From Gandjariella thermophila (lineage in GTDB: Bacteria > Actinomycetota > Actinomycetes > Mycobacteriales > Pseudonocardiaceae), in contig NZ_BJFL01000024.1 in NCBI RefSeq assembly GCF_005405885.1, positions 30,823 to 94,822 of the forward strand: 64,000 nucleotides of DNA. The letters are read 5' to 3'. The notes below the pieces were generated by a model. The model had not been told where the DNA came from. It did no database searches and saw nothing but the letters and a program-made list of their open reading frames with translations. Positions 8,780 through 17,228 of this stretch are shown here, piece after piece; position 1 is the first letter of the stretch, and each line of letters begins with the position of its first letter. Position numbers and translations under genes: made by a program.

Positions 8780-8939
8780 GCACGTTCGGCCGGCGTCCGG
8801 CACGGTGATCGGTCACCGACGCGTCGGCGGGGCGCGCAGCTTGCCGGGTGTATAACGGAGAGCATTGTCCAGCAATCCATCGCCGTGTCGGCCGGCGTGC
8901 ACCCGCCGGCCGGCGCGCATATCCGGGTAGCGTGAAGAT

Positions 8940-10880
8940 ATGCGCCTCGCCGACGACCGTGACCTCGTTCCCCTCGGATCCGGCTTCGACATCGTCAAGC
9001 GCGGCTACGACCGCCAACAGGTCGAGGAGCATCTCGAACGCCTCGATACCGATCTCCGGCTGCTGGCCGCCGATCGCGACGCGGTGGTGTCCCAGGCCCA
9101 TGATCTTGCCCGCCAACTCGAGGCGGCGAGATCGGAGATCGAGAAGCTCAAGGGCCAGATCGAGCGGCTGTCCCTGCCCCCGACCACCCTGGAAGGGCTG
9201 AGCGAGCGGTTGCAGCGCATGCTTCGGCTCGCCCAGGAGGAAGCCAGCGAGACCAAGGCCAGGGCCGACGCCGAGGCCGACCACATCCGGGCGAAAGCGG
9301 AGTCCGACGCGAACGCGCTGCGCTCCCGGTACGAGCAGATGATCGCCGAGCTGGACCGGCGGCGCTCCGAGATGGAGGCCGAGCACCAGCACGTGCTGGA
9401 CAAGGGCCGAGCCGACGCCGAGGCGCTACTCAAGCAGGCCGAGGAGGAGCGCAGGCGGCTGGACGCCGAGGCCGAGCGGCGGCGCAACCAGGTCGAGGAG
9501 GACTTCGAGATCGCGATGGCCTCCCGGCGCAACGAGGCCATGCGCACGCTCGCCGAGCAGGAGGCGGCCAGCAAGGCCGAGGCGGAGCGCCGGCTGCGGG
9601 AGGCCGCCGACGAGGCGGCCCGGATCCGCCGGGAGATCAACGACGAGCGGGCCAGCAGCAAGACCGAAGCCGAACGACTCGTCCGCGAAGCGACCGAAGA
9701 AGCCAACCGCCTGGTCCGCGAGGCCACCGAGAAGGCCGAGCGGCAGCTCGCCGAGGCCACCGAGGAGGCCGCCCGGATCCGCCGAGAGATCAACGACGAG
9801 CAGGCCAGCAGCAAGACCGAAGCCGAACGACTCGTCCGCGAAGCGACCGAAGAAGCCAACCGCCTGGTCCGCGAGGCCACCGAGAAGGCCGAGCGGCAGC
9901 TCGCCGAGGCCGAGCAGACCGCGGAGCAGCGGCTGCGCGAGGCCACCCAGCGGGCCGAGCAGCAGGTTCGGGAGGCCACCGAGGAGGCCGCCCGGTTGCG
10001 CCGCGAGGTGACCGAGGAGGTCAACCGCCGGCGGCACGACTCGATGGCGGAGGCCACCGCACGGTTGCAGGAGGCCGCGGACGAGGCCGACCGGCGCGTC
10101 CGGGACGCCACCAACAAGTCCGAGCGGATGGTCCGGGAGGCCACCGAGGAGGTCAACCGCCGCAGGGAGAAGGCCACCAAGGAGCTGGCGGAGCTGCGCC
10201 AGCTCCGCGAGCGCATGGTCGGCCACCTGCAGACCGCGCGGCGGCTGATGCAGGACGCCAGCCCGCTGTTCGACCAGTTGGACGAGGACCAGCCGGCCGA
10301 GGGCGAGACCGACGAGACCACGGAGTTCATCCCGCGTCCCAAGTCCGGCAGGCCGGCCGCGGCGAAGTCCGAGCCCGCCGAGTCCCGCTCGGCGGGTTCC
10401 GAGCCCGCCGAGTCGGCCGAAACGGCGGCCGAGGTGCCGGCCACGACGTCGTCGTTAGCCTCGGCGCCGGCCGGCGGCAAGGCAGCGGCGGACAGCGGGG
10501 ACACCGCGGAGAGCACGGGCGCGGCCACCGGCGACCAGGCCCCGTCGCAGCGTGACGACCAGCGGCGGGCCCAGCCGTCGAACGCCCAGCAGTCCAGCTC
10601 TCAGCAACCGAGTGCCCAGCAGTCCACGGCGCAGCGGCCGGCCCGGCAGGAGCAGACCCGGCGGATGCACCCGGTCACGCCGGGCGGCACGGGCACCAAG
10701 CAGATGCCGCCGGTGTCGCAGGGCAGCGACACTCAGGGGCCCTCCGGGGAGGGCGGCCAGCAGGCCAACCGGGGCAGCCAGGCGCAGCAGCGCGGCGGCA
10801 GGGGTGGCGGCCAGGGCCAGGACACGCCGACCAAGAAGCTGCGCCATCCGCTCGCGTCGGGGCCGCGCGGCAAGCGCTGA
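8940..10880 (+). CDS. DivIVA/FilP-like long coiled-coil protein
   Basis: A 646-residue protein with a DivIVA-like head at about 12-60 (GFDIVKRGYDRQQVEEHLER), a very long Glu/Ala/Arg-rich coiled coil at about 60-440, and a disordered tail rich in Ser, Gln, Pro, Gly and Thr. Actinobacterial proteins of this type act in polar growth and cytoskeleton-like scaffolds near the membrane; exact partners vary. Within the rod, a 51-residue block is duplicated almost identically at DNA level (9651-9917). A TAGCGT at 8928-8933 lies six bases before the ATG with no ribosome-binding site, so the gene is probably leaderless. The tail ends in KKLRHPLASGPRGKR. A strong hairpin follows the stop. Confidence 0.8.
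   Translation: MRLADDRDLVPLGSGFDIVKRGYDRQQVEEHLERLDTDLRLLAADRDAVVSQAHDLARQLEAARSEIEKLKGQIERLSLPPTTLEGLSERLQRMLRLAQEEASETKARADAEADHIRAKAESDANALRSRYEQMIAELDRRRSEMEAEHQHVLDKGRADAEALLKQAEEERRRLDAEAERRRNQVEEDFEIAMASRRNEAMRTLAEQEAASKAEAERRLREAADEAARIRREINDERASSKTEAERLVREATEEANRLVREATEKAERQLAEATEEAARIRREINDEQASSKTEAERLVREATEEANRLVREATEKAERQLAEAEQTAEQRLREATQRAEQQVREATEEAARLRREVTEEVNRRRHDSMAEATARLQEAADEADRRVRDATNKSERMVREATEEVNRRREKATKELAELRQLRERMVGHLQTARRLMQDASPLFDQLDEDQPAEGETDETTEFIPRPKSGRPAAAKSEPAESRSAGSEPAESAETAAEVPATTSSLASAPAGGKAAADSGDTAESTGAATGDQAPSQRDDQRRAQPSNAQQSSSQQPSAQQSTAQRPARQEQTRRMHPVTPGGTGTKQMPPVSQGSDTQGPSGEGGQQANRGSQAQQRGGRGGGQGQDTPTKKLRHPLASGPRGKR
9651..9917 (+). repeat. In-gene tandem duplication, 153-base period
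   Basis: Bases 9651-9803 and 9804-9917 are nearly identical with an offset of exactly 153 bases (51 codons). They encode the coiled-coil block starting SSKTEAERLVREATEEANRL twice. Similarity also extends about 40 bases upstream of each copy. The unit uses GAA and GAC codons more than the flanks, so the homogeneity points to recent duplication or gene conversion that lengthened the rod in frame. Confidence 0.9.
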
Positions 10881-10894
10881 CGGCGAACACCGGT

Positions 10895-10926
10895 GGGGCC
10901 CGGTCGGCGCGTGCCGGCCGGGCCCC
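10895..10926. terminator. Bidirectional hairpin terminator between convergent genes
   Basis: A 14-bp stem (GGGGCCCGGTCGGC with one G-T pair against GCCGGCCGGGCCCC) and a 4-base loop lie between the stop of the coiled-coil gene and the stop of the alpha/beta hydrolase. There is no T-tract, as usual for high-GC actinobacteria. Confidence 0.7.
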
Positions 10927-10938
10927 GCCCCTGATGGA

Positions 10939-11733
10939 TCAGCCGACGGTGGGCAGCCAGTCCAGGACCGTGCGGACGAAGCTGTGCGCGTCCTCCACGG
11001 GTGGCAGGTGACCGCAGCCGGGCAACTCGACGTATTCCGCGCGCGGCAGCAGGCCGGCCATCTCGCGGGACAGGTGCGGCGGCACCACGGTGTCCTCATC
11101 TCCCGTCACGACGAGGGCGGGCACGCCGGCCGCGCGCAGCGCGTCGGACGAGTCGGGGCGGGCGGCCATCGCGCGCTGCGCCCAGGCTACCCCGGCGGCG
11201 GGCTGCCCGTCGATCATGCCGCGTACCGTGTCGACCACGTCCGGCCGGCGGGTCGTCGTGGTGGTGCCGAGCAGTTTCGGCAGCATGGATTCGGCGAGCC
11301 AGCCGCGGCCGCCCTCGGCCTCGGCCCGCTCGGCCACCGACAGGCGAGTCGCCCGCGCCTCCTCGGTGTCCGCGGACGCCTTGGTGTTCACCAGCAGCAG
11401 GCCGGCGATCCGCTCCGGGGCGGCACGCAGCACGGCCATGGCCGCGTAGCCACCCATCGAGCAGCCGCCGAGCACGACGCGGTCCAGTCCCAGCCTGTCC
11501 AGCAACGCGAGCACGTCCGCGGCCACCACGGAGAGGTCGGGCCGCGGCACCGTGCCACCGCCGTTCGGGCCGCCGCCGTCCAGCGGGCTGCGGCCCAGGC
11601 CACGCTGGTCCGGGGTGATCAGCCTGGCCTGCCCGGCGAGTCCGGGCCGGACGTCGTCCCACATGCGCGAGTCGACGGGATAGGCGTGCAGCAGCACGAG
11701 GGGGGTTCCTGATCCGGAGTCGATGTAGTGCAC
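10939..11733 (-). CDS. Alpha/beta hydrolase (PcaD/lipase-like)
   Basis: A 264-residue soluble alpha/beta-hydrolase. Visible elements are the oxyanion-loop HAYPVDSRMW, the nucleophile elbow GCSMGG, the acid in VVTGDEDTVVPP and the catalytic His in PGCGHLPPVED. The cap region (about 130-190) is short, like beta-ketoadipate enol-lactonase and related esterases, but the substrate cannot be told. The start is the GTG at 11733 (VHYIDSGSGTP), directly at the first strand of the fold. The neighbouring minus-strand gene upstream is a second, unrelated alpha/beta hydrolase 46 bases away, so co-transcription is possible. Confidence 0.9.
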   Translation of the reverse strand: MHYIDSGSGTPLVLLHAYPVDSRMWDDVRPGLAGQARLITPDQRGLGRSPLDGGGPNGGGTVPRPDLSVVAADVLALLDRLGLDRVVLGGCSMGGYAAMAVLRAAPERIAGLLLVNTKASADTEEARATRLSVAERAEAEGGRGWLAESMLPKLLGTTTTTRRPDVVDTVRGMIDGQPAAGVAWAQRAMAARPDSSDALRAAGVPALVVTGDEDTVVPPHLSREMAGLLPRAEYVELPGCGHLPPVEDAHSFVRTVLDWLPTVG

Positions 11734-11779
11734 ACCCTCATCGTGCCGCCGTCCCCGTCCGGCCGAACGACGCGGGGGC

Positions 11780-12541
11780 TCAGGACTCGACGATAGTCAC
11801 CTGGCGGGTCTCGTACCGGCCGGTCCAGGTGCGCGGCAGCGGCGTGGCCACCCGCGGTGCGACGGCGGCCACCACGGCGTCCAGCACGGCGTCGGCGTGC
11901 CCGACGAACAGGTGCTTGGCACCCGGGAAGTCGATCACCTTGGCCTGCGGGACCGCGGCGAACCGGCGACGCGCCTCGGCCGGCCGCAGGTAGTCGTCGA
12001 ACTCGGGCACCAGGCAGACCACCGGCTTACCGGACTCCGCCCAGACGGCCAGATGTTCCGGCTTGGTGAAGCGCAACGGCGGGGAGATCAGCACGGCGCC
12101 CCGCACCAGCGGGTCGCAGCCGTGCATCAGCGCCAGGTCGGTGCCGAACGACCAGCCGACCAGCCACACCTCCGGCAGGTCGTGGAACTCCGCGTACTCC
12201 AGCGCGGCGGCCACGTCGAACCGCTCGCCGACCGCGTTGTCGAACCGGCCCTCGCTGCGGCCGGCCTCGCTGGCCGTGCCCCGGGTGTTGAACCGGAGCA
12301 CCGCGAGGTCGGCCAGCGCCGGTAGCCGCCAGGCCGCCTTGCGGTAGAGGTGGGAGTCCATCATGCCGCCGTGGGTGGGCAGCGGGTGCAGGCACACCAG
12401 CGTGGCGCGCGGCTGCCGCTCCGGCGGCAGTGCCAGCTCACCGATCAGCCGCAGGCCGTCCGCGGTGTGCAGCTCGATCGGCTCCCGGCGGGCCGGGAGC
12501 ACGGTGTTGGCCCGGATCTGCACTGTCTCTGCCGGATTCAT
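11780..12541 (-). CDS. Alpha/beta hydrolase of the short-chain/dienelactone-like type
   Basis: A 253-residue protein from ATG 12541 (MNPAETVQ). The nucleophile elbow is GWSFGTDLAL, the acid lies in VCLVPEFDDYLRP and the His in GAKHLFVGHAD; LVCLHPLPTHGGMMDS forms the oxyanion region. Such proteins are common in actinobacteria with unknown substrates. An extension to 12559 is open but unneeded. It precedes the first alpha/beta hydrolase on the same strand and faces a small Zn-finger-like gene upstream with about 100 bases between. Confidence 0.88.
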   Translation of the reverse strand: MNPAETVQIRANTVLPARREPIELHTADGLRLIGELALPPERQPRATLVCLHPLPTHGGMMDSHLYRKAAWRLPALADLAVLRFNTRGTASEAGRSEGRFDNAVGERFDVAAALEYAEFHDLPEVWLVGWSFGTDLALMHGCDPLVRGAVLISPPLRFTKPEHLAVWAESGKPVVCLVPEFDDYLRPAEARRRFAAVPQAKVIDFPGAKHLFVGHADAVLDAVVAAVAPRVATPLPRTWTGRYETRQVTIVES

Positions 12542-12644
12542 CGGCACCGATCCTGCCATCCGAGGTGCGCCACGCGTGGCCGTCCGGCCGCGACGCTCGT
12601 CACCTCCCGCTCACCGGCAGCGTAACCACCGAGATCGCCGGCGG

Positions 12645-12965
12645 TCACCAGCGGCGTGCGGTCGGGCCGCGGCGACCGCGCGCGGCCCAGCAGTGGCTGT
12701 GCCAGTGCCGGCGGTCCGCCACCGAGCCCCACTCCTCGGCCGGCCAGGTGACCACGTGGGCGGTGCCGGGCACGATCTCGTGGTCGCAGCCGGGGCAGCG
12801 GTAGAACTTCGTGGCCCGCGACCCGGGCACCCTGCGGACCAGCCACTCGCCGTCCGGTGCGCTCTCCCGTTCCGGCCAGCCGAGTCCCGCGCTCAGCGGC
12901 TGGCGGCCGGCGTCTCGGGTGTCCGAACCCGAGCGCCGGGACCGCGGGCGGTGACGGCGGGGCAC
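12645..12965 (-). CDS. Small Cys/His-rich hypothetical protein
   Basis: A protein of about 106 residues with an Arg-rich N-terminus and a CPGCDHE pair followed by HVVTW, then HWHSHCW, which together look like a treble-clef or ribbon zinc site. Homologous small proteins beside FmdB-type genes are known in actinobacteria but uncharacterised. The start is uncertain: GTG 12965 (VPRRHRPRSRR) is preferred, with GTG 12974 the alternative; neither has a clear ribosome-binding site. It is divergent from the FmdB-family gene 115 bases away. Confidence 0.75.
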   Translation of the reverse strand: MPRRHRPRSRRSGSDTRDAGRQPLSAGLGWPERESAPDGEWLVRRVPGSRATKFYRCPGCDHEIVPGTAHVVTWPAEEWGSVADRRHWHSHCWAARGRRGPTARRW

Positions 12966-13079
12966 GAACAGCACGGTAACCGGGTCACGGCCGGCGGGGT
13001 CACCCGGGCCGGCCGGCAGTCCCCGGCGTGCGCGGCCGGCGCGGTGGCCGGGACCGTCGCCGCCGGGCGACAATGGGGC

Positions 13080-13304
13080 GTGCCCACATACGCCTATCGC
13101 TGCCGCGAGTGCACCGAGCAGTTCGAGGTCAAGCGCCCGATCAAGGATGCCGGCCAGCCGGCCCGGTGCCCCGCCGGCCACTCCGACACGGTCAAGCTGC
13201 TGACCACGATCGCGATCACGGGACGAGGCGGCTCCGGACGCGGCGCCGCCCCCGCGGCGGCGCCGACCGGCGGCTGCTGCGGCGGTGCCTGCTGCGGCGG
13301 CTAA
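13080..13304 (+). CDS. FmdB-family zinc-ribbon protein
   Basis: A 74-residue FmdB-type regulatory/zinc-ribbon protein of unknown role. It begins VPTYAYRCRECTEQFEV with the first CxxC, the second metal pair being CPAGH in place of the commoner CxxC, and ends with the Cys/Gly tail GGCCGGACCGG found in many actinobacterial members. The start is GTG 13080; a GACAAT at 13069-13074 five bases upstream suggests a leaderless message. It is followed by a very strong hairpin. Confidence 0.88.
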   Translation: MPTYAYRCRECTEQFEVKRPIKDAGQPARCPAGHSDTVKLLTTIAITGRGGSGRGAAPAAAPTGGCCGGACCGG

Positions 13305-13320
13305 GCCCGGCCCCGACCGG

Positions 13321-13358
13321 CGAGCGCCCGCGTGCCGTGCTCGGCACGCGGGCGCTCG
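13321..13358. terminator. Strong bidirectional hairpin terminator
   Basis: A perfect 16-bp stem (13321-13336 pairing with 13343-13358) with the 6-base loop GTGCTC sits between the convergent FmdB-family and 3-hydroxyacyl-CoA dehydrogenase genes. No T-tract follows on either strand. Confidence 0.85.
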
Positions 13359-13379
13359 CGGGAGCCCATCCGGCGCGGC

Positions 13380-15161
13380 TCAGGCCGCCGTGTAGTCGCG
13401 GAAGCCCTTCCCGCTCTTACGACCCAACCGGCCCGCGGTGACCAGGTGCTCCAGCAGCGGGGCAGGCGCGAACCCCGGCTCGCGGAACTCCGCGTAGAGC
13501 GTGCGCTCGATGGCCAGGGACACGTCCAGGCCGACCACGTCGAGCAGTTCGAACGGCCCCATCGGCAGGCCGCAGCCGACCTTCATCGCGGTGTCGATGT
13601 CGTCCGCGTCGGCGTAGTGCGCCTCCAGCATCTTCACCGCGTCGTTGAGGTACGGGAACAGCAGCGCGTTGACGATGAATCCGGCTCGGTCGCCGCAGTC
13701 CACCGGGTGCTTGCGCAGCTTCTTGCAGACCGCCCGGGTGGTGGCCACCGTGTCGGCCGAGGTGAGGATGGTGGACACCACCTCGACCAGCTTCATCACC
13801 TGGGCCGGGTTGAAGAAGTGCATGCCGATCACGTCGCGGGGCCGAGAGGTGGCGGCGGCGCACTCCACCACGGGCAGCGAGGACGTGGTGGTGGCCAGCA
13901 CGGCACCGGGCTTGCACACCTCGTCCAGGGTCTCGAAGACGACCCTCTTGACGTCCAGTTCCTCGGCCACCGCCTCGACCACCAGGTCGCAGTCGGCCAG
14001 TTCCTCGAACTCGACCGCGCCCTGGATGCGGGCCAGCGCGGCGTCCCGGTCCTCCTCGGACAGCCGGCCGCGCACCACCGCCTTCTCCAGCGACTTGCGG
14101 ATCTTGTCGACGGCGCCTTTGACCTTCGCCTCGCTGCGACCGCGCAGCACCACGTCGAACCCGGCCTTGGCGAAGACCTCGGTGATGCCGGTGGCCATGG
14201 TTCCGGTGCCGACCACGCCCACCCGCTGCACATCGCGCGCGGCCGCGCCCTCGTCGGCCCCGCTCGGGGTGAGGGCGTCCGGCACCACGTTCGGCGAGTC
14301 GGGCGCGTCGTAGGTGTAGAAGCCGCGGCCGGACTTCCGCCCGAGCAGGCCCGCAGTGATCATCTGCTTGAGCATCGGCGCGGGTGCGTGCAGCCGGTTC
14401 CGCGACTGGTGGTACATCGTGTCGAGGATCTCGTACGCGGTGTCCAGACCGATCAGGTCCAGCAGGGCCAGCGGCCCCATCGGGTAGCCGCAGCCCAGCC
14501 GCATCGCCGCGTCCAGATCCTCCCGGCTGGCGTAGCGCTGCTCGTACATCCGCACCGCATGGTTGAGGTAGCCGAACAGCAGCGCGTTCGCGATGAATCC
14601 GGCCCGGTCGCCGATCACCACCGGCTCCTTGCCGATGCTCCTGGCGAACGCCACCACGTCGTCCACCACGTCCGGTTCGGTGACCACGGTGCGCACCACC
14701 TCGACCAACTTGAGCACCGGGGCCGGATTGAAGAAGTGCATGCCGACGACCTTGCCCGGCCGGCCGGTGTGCACGCCGATCTCGGTGACCGACAGCGACG
14801 AGGTGTTCGAGGCGAGGATGGCGTCCGGCCGGCACACCCGGTCCAGTTCGGCGAACACCTCCGCCTTGAGGTCCAGGTGCTCCGGGACCGCCTCGATCAC
14901 CAGGTCGGCGTCGGCGACGTCGGCGAGCCGGGTGGTGGTGGAGATGCGGTCGAGCAACTCGGCCTTACCGGACTCGTCCAACTTGCCGCGCTGCACGGCC
15001 CGGTTGGTGGAGTGCTCGATGTGGCCGAGCCCCCGGGTGATGCCGGCCTCGTCGACTTCGACCGCGATCACCCGCAAGCCGTTGCGGGCCAGCACCTCGG
15101 CGATGCCGGAACCCATGGTGCCGAGGCCGACGACGCCGACCGTGGAGAACTCGCGAGCCAA
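13380..15161 (-). CDS. Double-domain 3-hydroxyacyl-CoA (hydroxybutyryl-CoA) dehydrogenase
   Basis: A 593-residue protein made of two complete 3-hydroxyacyl-CoA dehydrogenases in tandem. It probably reduces acetoacetyl-CoA to 3-hydroxybutyryl-CoA in the ethylmalonyl-CoA pathway, or oxidises in degradation. Half 1 has the Rossmann loop GLGTMGSG, the NTSSLSV strand and GMHFFNPAPVLKLVEVV; half 2 has GTGTMATG, TTSSLPV and GMHFFNPAQVMKLVEVV. Both keep the catalytic His of MHFFNP and the Glu of EAVPE/EAVAE. Half 2 ends its second beta strand in RGRSE rather than an acidic residue, which may alter cofactor preference. The TTG at 15161 is chosen because GGGAGG lies six bases upstream. Similar double proteins occur beside ccr in Streptomyces. 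Confidence 0.93.
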   Translation of the reverse strand: MAREFSTVGVVGLGTMGSGIAEVLARNGLRVIAVEVDEAGITRGLGHIEHSTNRAVQRGKLDESGKAELLDRISTTTRLADVADADLVIEAVPEHLDLKAEVFAELDRVCRPDAILASNTSSLSVTEIGVHTGRPGKVVGMHFFNPAPVLKLVEVVRTVVTEPDVVDDVVAFARSIGKEPVVIGDRAGFIANALLFGYLNHAVRMYEQRYASREDLDAAMRLGCGYPMGPLALLDLIGLDTAYEILDTMYHQSRNRLHAPAPMLKQMITAGLLGRKSGRGFYTYDAPDSPNVVPDALTPSGADEGAAARDVQRVGVVGTGTMATGITEVFAKAGFDVVLRGRSEAKVKGAVDKIRKSLEKAVVRGRLSEEDRDAALARIQGAVEFEELADCDLVVEAVAEELDVKRVVFETLDEVCKPGAVLATTTSSLPVVECAAATSRPRDVIGMHFFNPAQVMKLVEVVSTILTSADTVATTRAVCKKLRKHPVDCGDRAGFIVNALLFPYLNDAVKMLEAHYADADDIDTAMKVGCGLPMGPFELLDVVGLDVSLAIERTLYAEFREPGFAPAPLLEHLVTAGRLGRKSGKGFRDYTAA

Positions 15162-15556
15162 GACCAACCTCCCGCGTCCTTGAGGGCTCGTCACGTGCGA
15201 CCGCTCGTTCGTTACCGAGCTTGTTACGGCGCTGTCCGGCGTTGCCGCCGGACTCGTTACCGATGTGTTGCTACGCGCCGGTAACTTGCGGGCATCTTCC
15301 CACGCGTGCGGCGATTGACCAGGTGAGGTTCGCCACCGGATCGAGCCAGTTTCGTGCTGCTTTCTCCGAACGCTCGGGTTGTTCAGCCCCCGCGCTGTCC
15401 GTCGCGTCCGTCACCACACCGGCCGCTCGCCCGGGCCCGGCGGCCCGGGGTCGCTGGGCCGGTCGTGAACAACCCTCGCTGAGGGCCTCTGGGTGCGATA
15501 TGCCACACCGGCCGTCACGGCGGCGTTGGTGACCGCCGGACGGCGCGGCCCGGAGG
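15162..15556. other. Upstream region of the hydroxyacyl-CoA dehydrogenase, with GTTACCG motifs
   Basis: No convincing gene lies in these 395 bases. GTTACCG occurs at 15211-15217 and 15256-15262, and inverted as CGGTAAC at 15279-15285. The last two form an inverted repeat with a 16-base spacer. They lie 50-125 bases upstream of the dehydrogenase start, where an operator would be expected. The right half (15410-15550) is GC-rich, contains imperfect hairpins, and runs into the 3' end of the dha operon. Confidence 0.5.
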
Positions 15557-16234
15557 TTACTCGTCGAACCGGCGTTCCGCGAGGTTGGTGATGCGGCGCA
15601 GGGCGTCCTTGGCGTCCCGACCGGTGGCGGTCACGGTCACCGTGTCCCCGGCGCGCGCGCCCAGGCCCATCAGCGCCAGCACACTTCTGGCGTCCACCTC
15701 CTGATCGCCGTAGCGGACCGTCACCTCGGCGTCCAGGTGGGCGATGGACCGGGCGAGCAGGGCCGCCGGCCGGGCGTGCAGCCCGACCTCGTTGGTCAGC
15801 AGCACGTCGGTGCTCTCCGTGGGACCGGCGGGGGCCGGTTCGGCGGCCGCCTCGGCGCCGGCCCCGGCCGCCTCGGCGGCGGAGGCCACCGCGGGCAGGT
15901 CGGCGCCGCCCTGGGCGGCCACGGCGGCCGCCACCGCGCCCTCGACCAGCGGGGCGTTCACCAGCCGCGCCCGGTCCGGGTCGGCCAGCGACTCCACCGC
16001 GAGCTCCGCCGTCATCTGCGCGCTGCCCAGGTCGTAGAGCAGCAGCACACCGGCGCCCGAATCCGCCTCGGCGACCGCGCCGGTGACCTTGTCGAAGGAG
16101 GTGCCCAGGCCGCCGTCGTCCATCCCGCCGGCGGCGAGCACGGTCACCTCCGGCGCCATCTGCGCGGCGAGTTCCACCACGCCCTCGGCGAGCCGCGCGC
16201 TGTGCGCGACGATGACCAGGCCGACCCGGCTCAT
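15557..16234 (-). CDS. dhaM: DhaM: PTS phosphoryl carrier for dihydroxyacetone kinase (EIIA-Man plus HPr domains)
   Basis: DhaM passes phosphate from the PTS to ADP bound in DhaL. The 225-residue protein has an EIIA-Man-like domain at 1-110 with the phosphorylatable His11 in VIVAHSA, an Ala/Pro-rich linker at about 110-143, and an HPr domain with His153 in EVGLHARPA. The C-terminal enzyme-I-like domain of E. coli DhaM is absent, so it needs an external enzyme I, none being in the window. The start is ATG 16234 (MSRVGLVIV); the frame is open far upstream but overlaps dhaL's 3' region. It is the last gene of dhaKLM, 118 bases after dhaL. Confidence 0.95.
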   Translation of the reverse strand: MSRVGLVIVAHSARLAEGVVELAAQMAPEVTVLAAGGMDDGGLGTSFDKVTGAVAEADSGAGVLLLYDLGSAQMTAELAVESLADPDRARLVNAPLVEGAVAAAVAAQGGADLPAVASAAEAAGAGAEAAAEPAPAGPTESTDVLLTNEVGLHARPAALLARSIAHLDAEVTVRYGDQEVDARSVLALMGLGARAGDTVTVTATGRDAKDALRRITNLAERRFDE

Positions 16235-16352
16235 GGCGCGCCTCCGTTCTGCGCGGCTTCGTGCGCCACCGCGACCGCGTCGGCGGGATGCGGCCGGCTG
16301 AAGGCAGGGCGCGCGCCGTGGTCGCCCGGGGCGTCGCGGCTTGACGCACGCA

Positions 16353-17054
16353 TCAGGGGGCCTCCCCGCCCGCGGCCTTCCGGGCGGCGTCGGCCAGCGC
16401 GCGCAGCAGCAGCGCGGCGGACCTGGCGCCGGGGTCCAGGTGCCCGGCGCTGCGCTCGCCGAGGTAGGAGGCGCGGCCCTTGCGGGCGACGAGCGGCACG
16501 GTGGACTCCGCGCCGACCTCCGCCGCGTCGGCCGCGGCAGCGAGGACGGCGGGCACGCCGTCACCGCCCGCCGAGGTACTTCCTCCCGCCGAGGCGGCCG
16601 ACAGTGCCGCGGCGTCGGCCATCGCCGTCTCCGCCGCCCGCACCGCCGGCTGCAACGCGTCCACCATGGTCTTGTCGCCGATCTCCGCCTTGCCCCTGGC
16701 GACGACGCCCTCGCACGCGGCGCGCAGCGCGGCGGCCACCTCACCGGCGGACAGTTCCGTGGCGGCGCCGACCGCGTTGGCCGCGCGCAGGAACGCCGTG
16801 CCGTACAGCGGGCCCGCCGCGCCGCCCACGGTGGAGATCAGCGTGGTGGCAGTGAGCTTGAGCACCGCACCGGGAGTGTCCAGTTCGGACATGTCCAGCT
16901 TGGACATCACGGCCTCGAAGCCGCGGCGCATGTTCTCGCCGTGGTCGCCGTCGCCGATCTCCCGGTCCAGGTCGACGAGTTCGTCGCGGTGCTCGGCGAT
17001 CACCTCGTTCACGCGGCGCAGAGCGGCGATCACGTCCTCGGTGGCGCAGCCCAT
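16353..17054 (-). CDS. dhaL: DhaL: ADP-binding subunit of PTS-dependent dihydroxyacetone kinase
   Basis: DhaL holds ADP/ATP that phosphorylates dihydroxyacetone bound on DhaK. The Mg-ADP-binding Asp cluster REIGDGDHGENM lies near residue 30, STVGGAAGPLYG forms the lid region, and ARKGRASYLGERSAGHLDPG closes the site. At 233 residues it is roughly 20-25 longer than usual. The surplus is an Ala/Gly/Ser segment (ALSAASAGGSTSAGG) encoded by one copy of the 39-base dispersed repeat (16568-16606). The start is ATG 17054, with AGGAAGG upstream. The gene is separated from dhaK by 170 bases that consist almost entirely of another repeat element. Confidence 0.95.
   Translation of the reverse strand: MGCATEDVIAALRRVNEVIAEHRDELVDLDREIGDGDHGENMRRGFEAVMSKLDMSELDTPGAVLKLTATTLISTVGGAAGPLYGTAFLRAANAVGAATELSAGEVAAALRAACEGVVARGKAEIGDKTMVDALQPAVRAAETAMADAAALSAASAGGSTSAGGDGVPAVLAAAADAAEVGAESTVPLVARKGRASYLGERSAGHLDPGARSAALLLRALADAARKAAGGEAP
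16568..16606. repeat. 39-base dispersed repeat, copy inside dhaL
   Basis: The segment beginning CCGCCGAGGTACTTCCTCCC matches the 39-base units at 32.7-32.8 kb and, in opposite orientation, at 55.4 kb. It is in frame in dhaL and adds a small-residue loop. See the other copies for the consensus. Confidence 0.8.
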
Positions 17055-17060
17055 GCTCAG

Positions 17061-17228
17061 TGCCCCTTCCTGAACGCGCGCCGCGAGCGCGTCGCCGCGG
17101 CGCGACCGGGACATGGCATTCCCGTCGTGGCTGATGAGCCGCCCCGCCCGCGCGATCGCGGGGCTTCGCCCTGGCGCGTTCCCGTGCTCATCATCGCAGG
17201 CCAGCCCTGTTCCGGGACACGCTGTCAG
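17061..17228. repeat. Long intergenic repeat element, copy 1 (dhaK-dhaL gap)
   Basis: This element of about 168 bases fills the dhaK-dhaL gap. Its left end (GAACGCGCGCCGCGAGCG, 17072 on) and right end (CCTGTTCCGGGACACGCTGT, up to 17225) match the copies at 22559-22658 and 57135-57310. The interior contains GGGGCTTCGCCCTGGCG, shared with the 57 kb copy. It overlaps the dhaK stop codon on the right and reaches the dhaL Shine-Dalgarno on the left. Confidence 0.8.
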
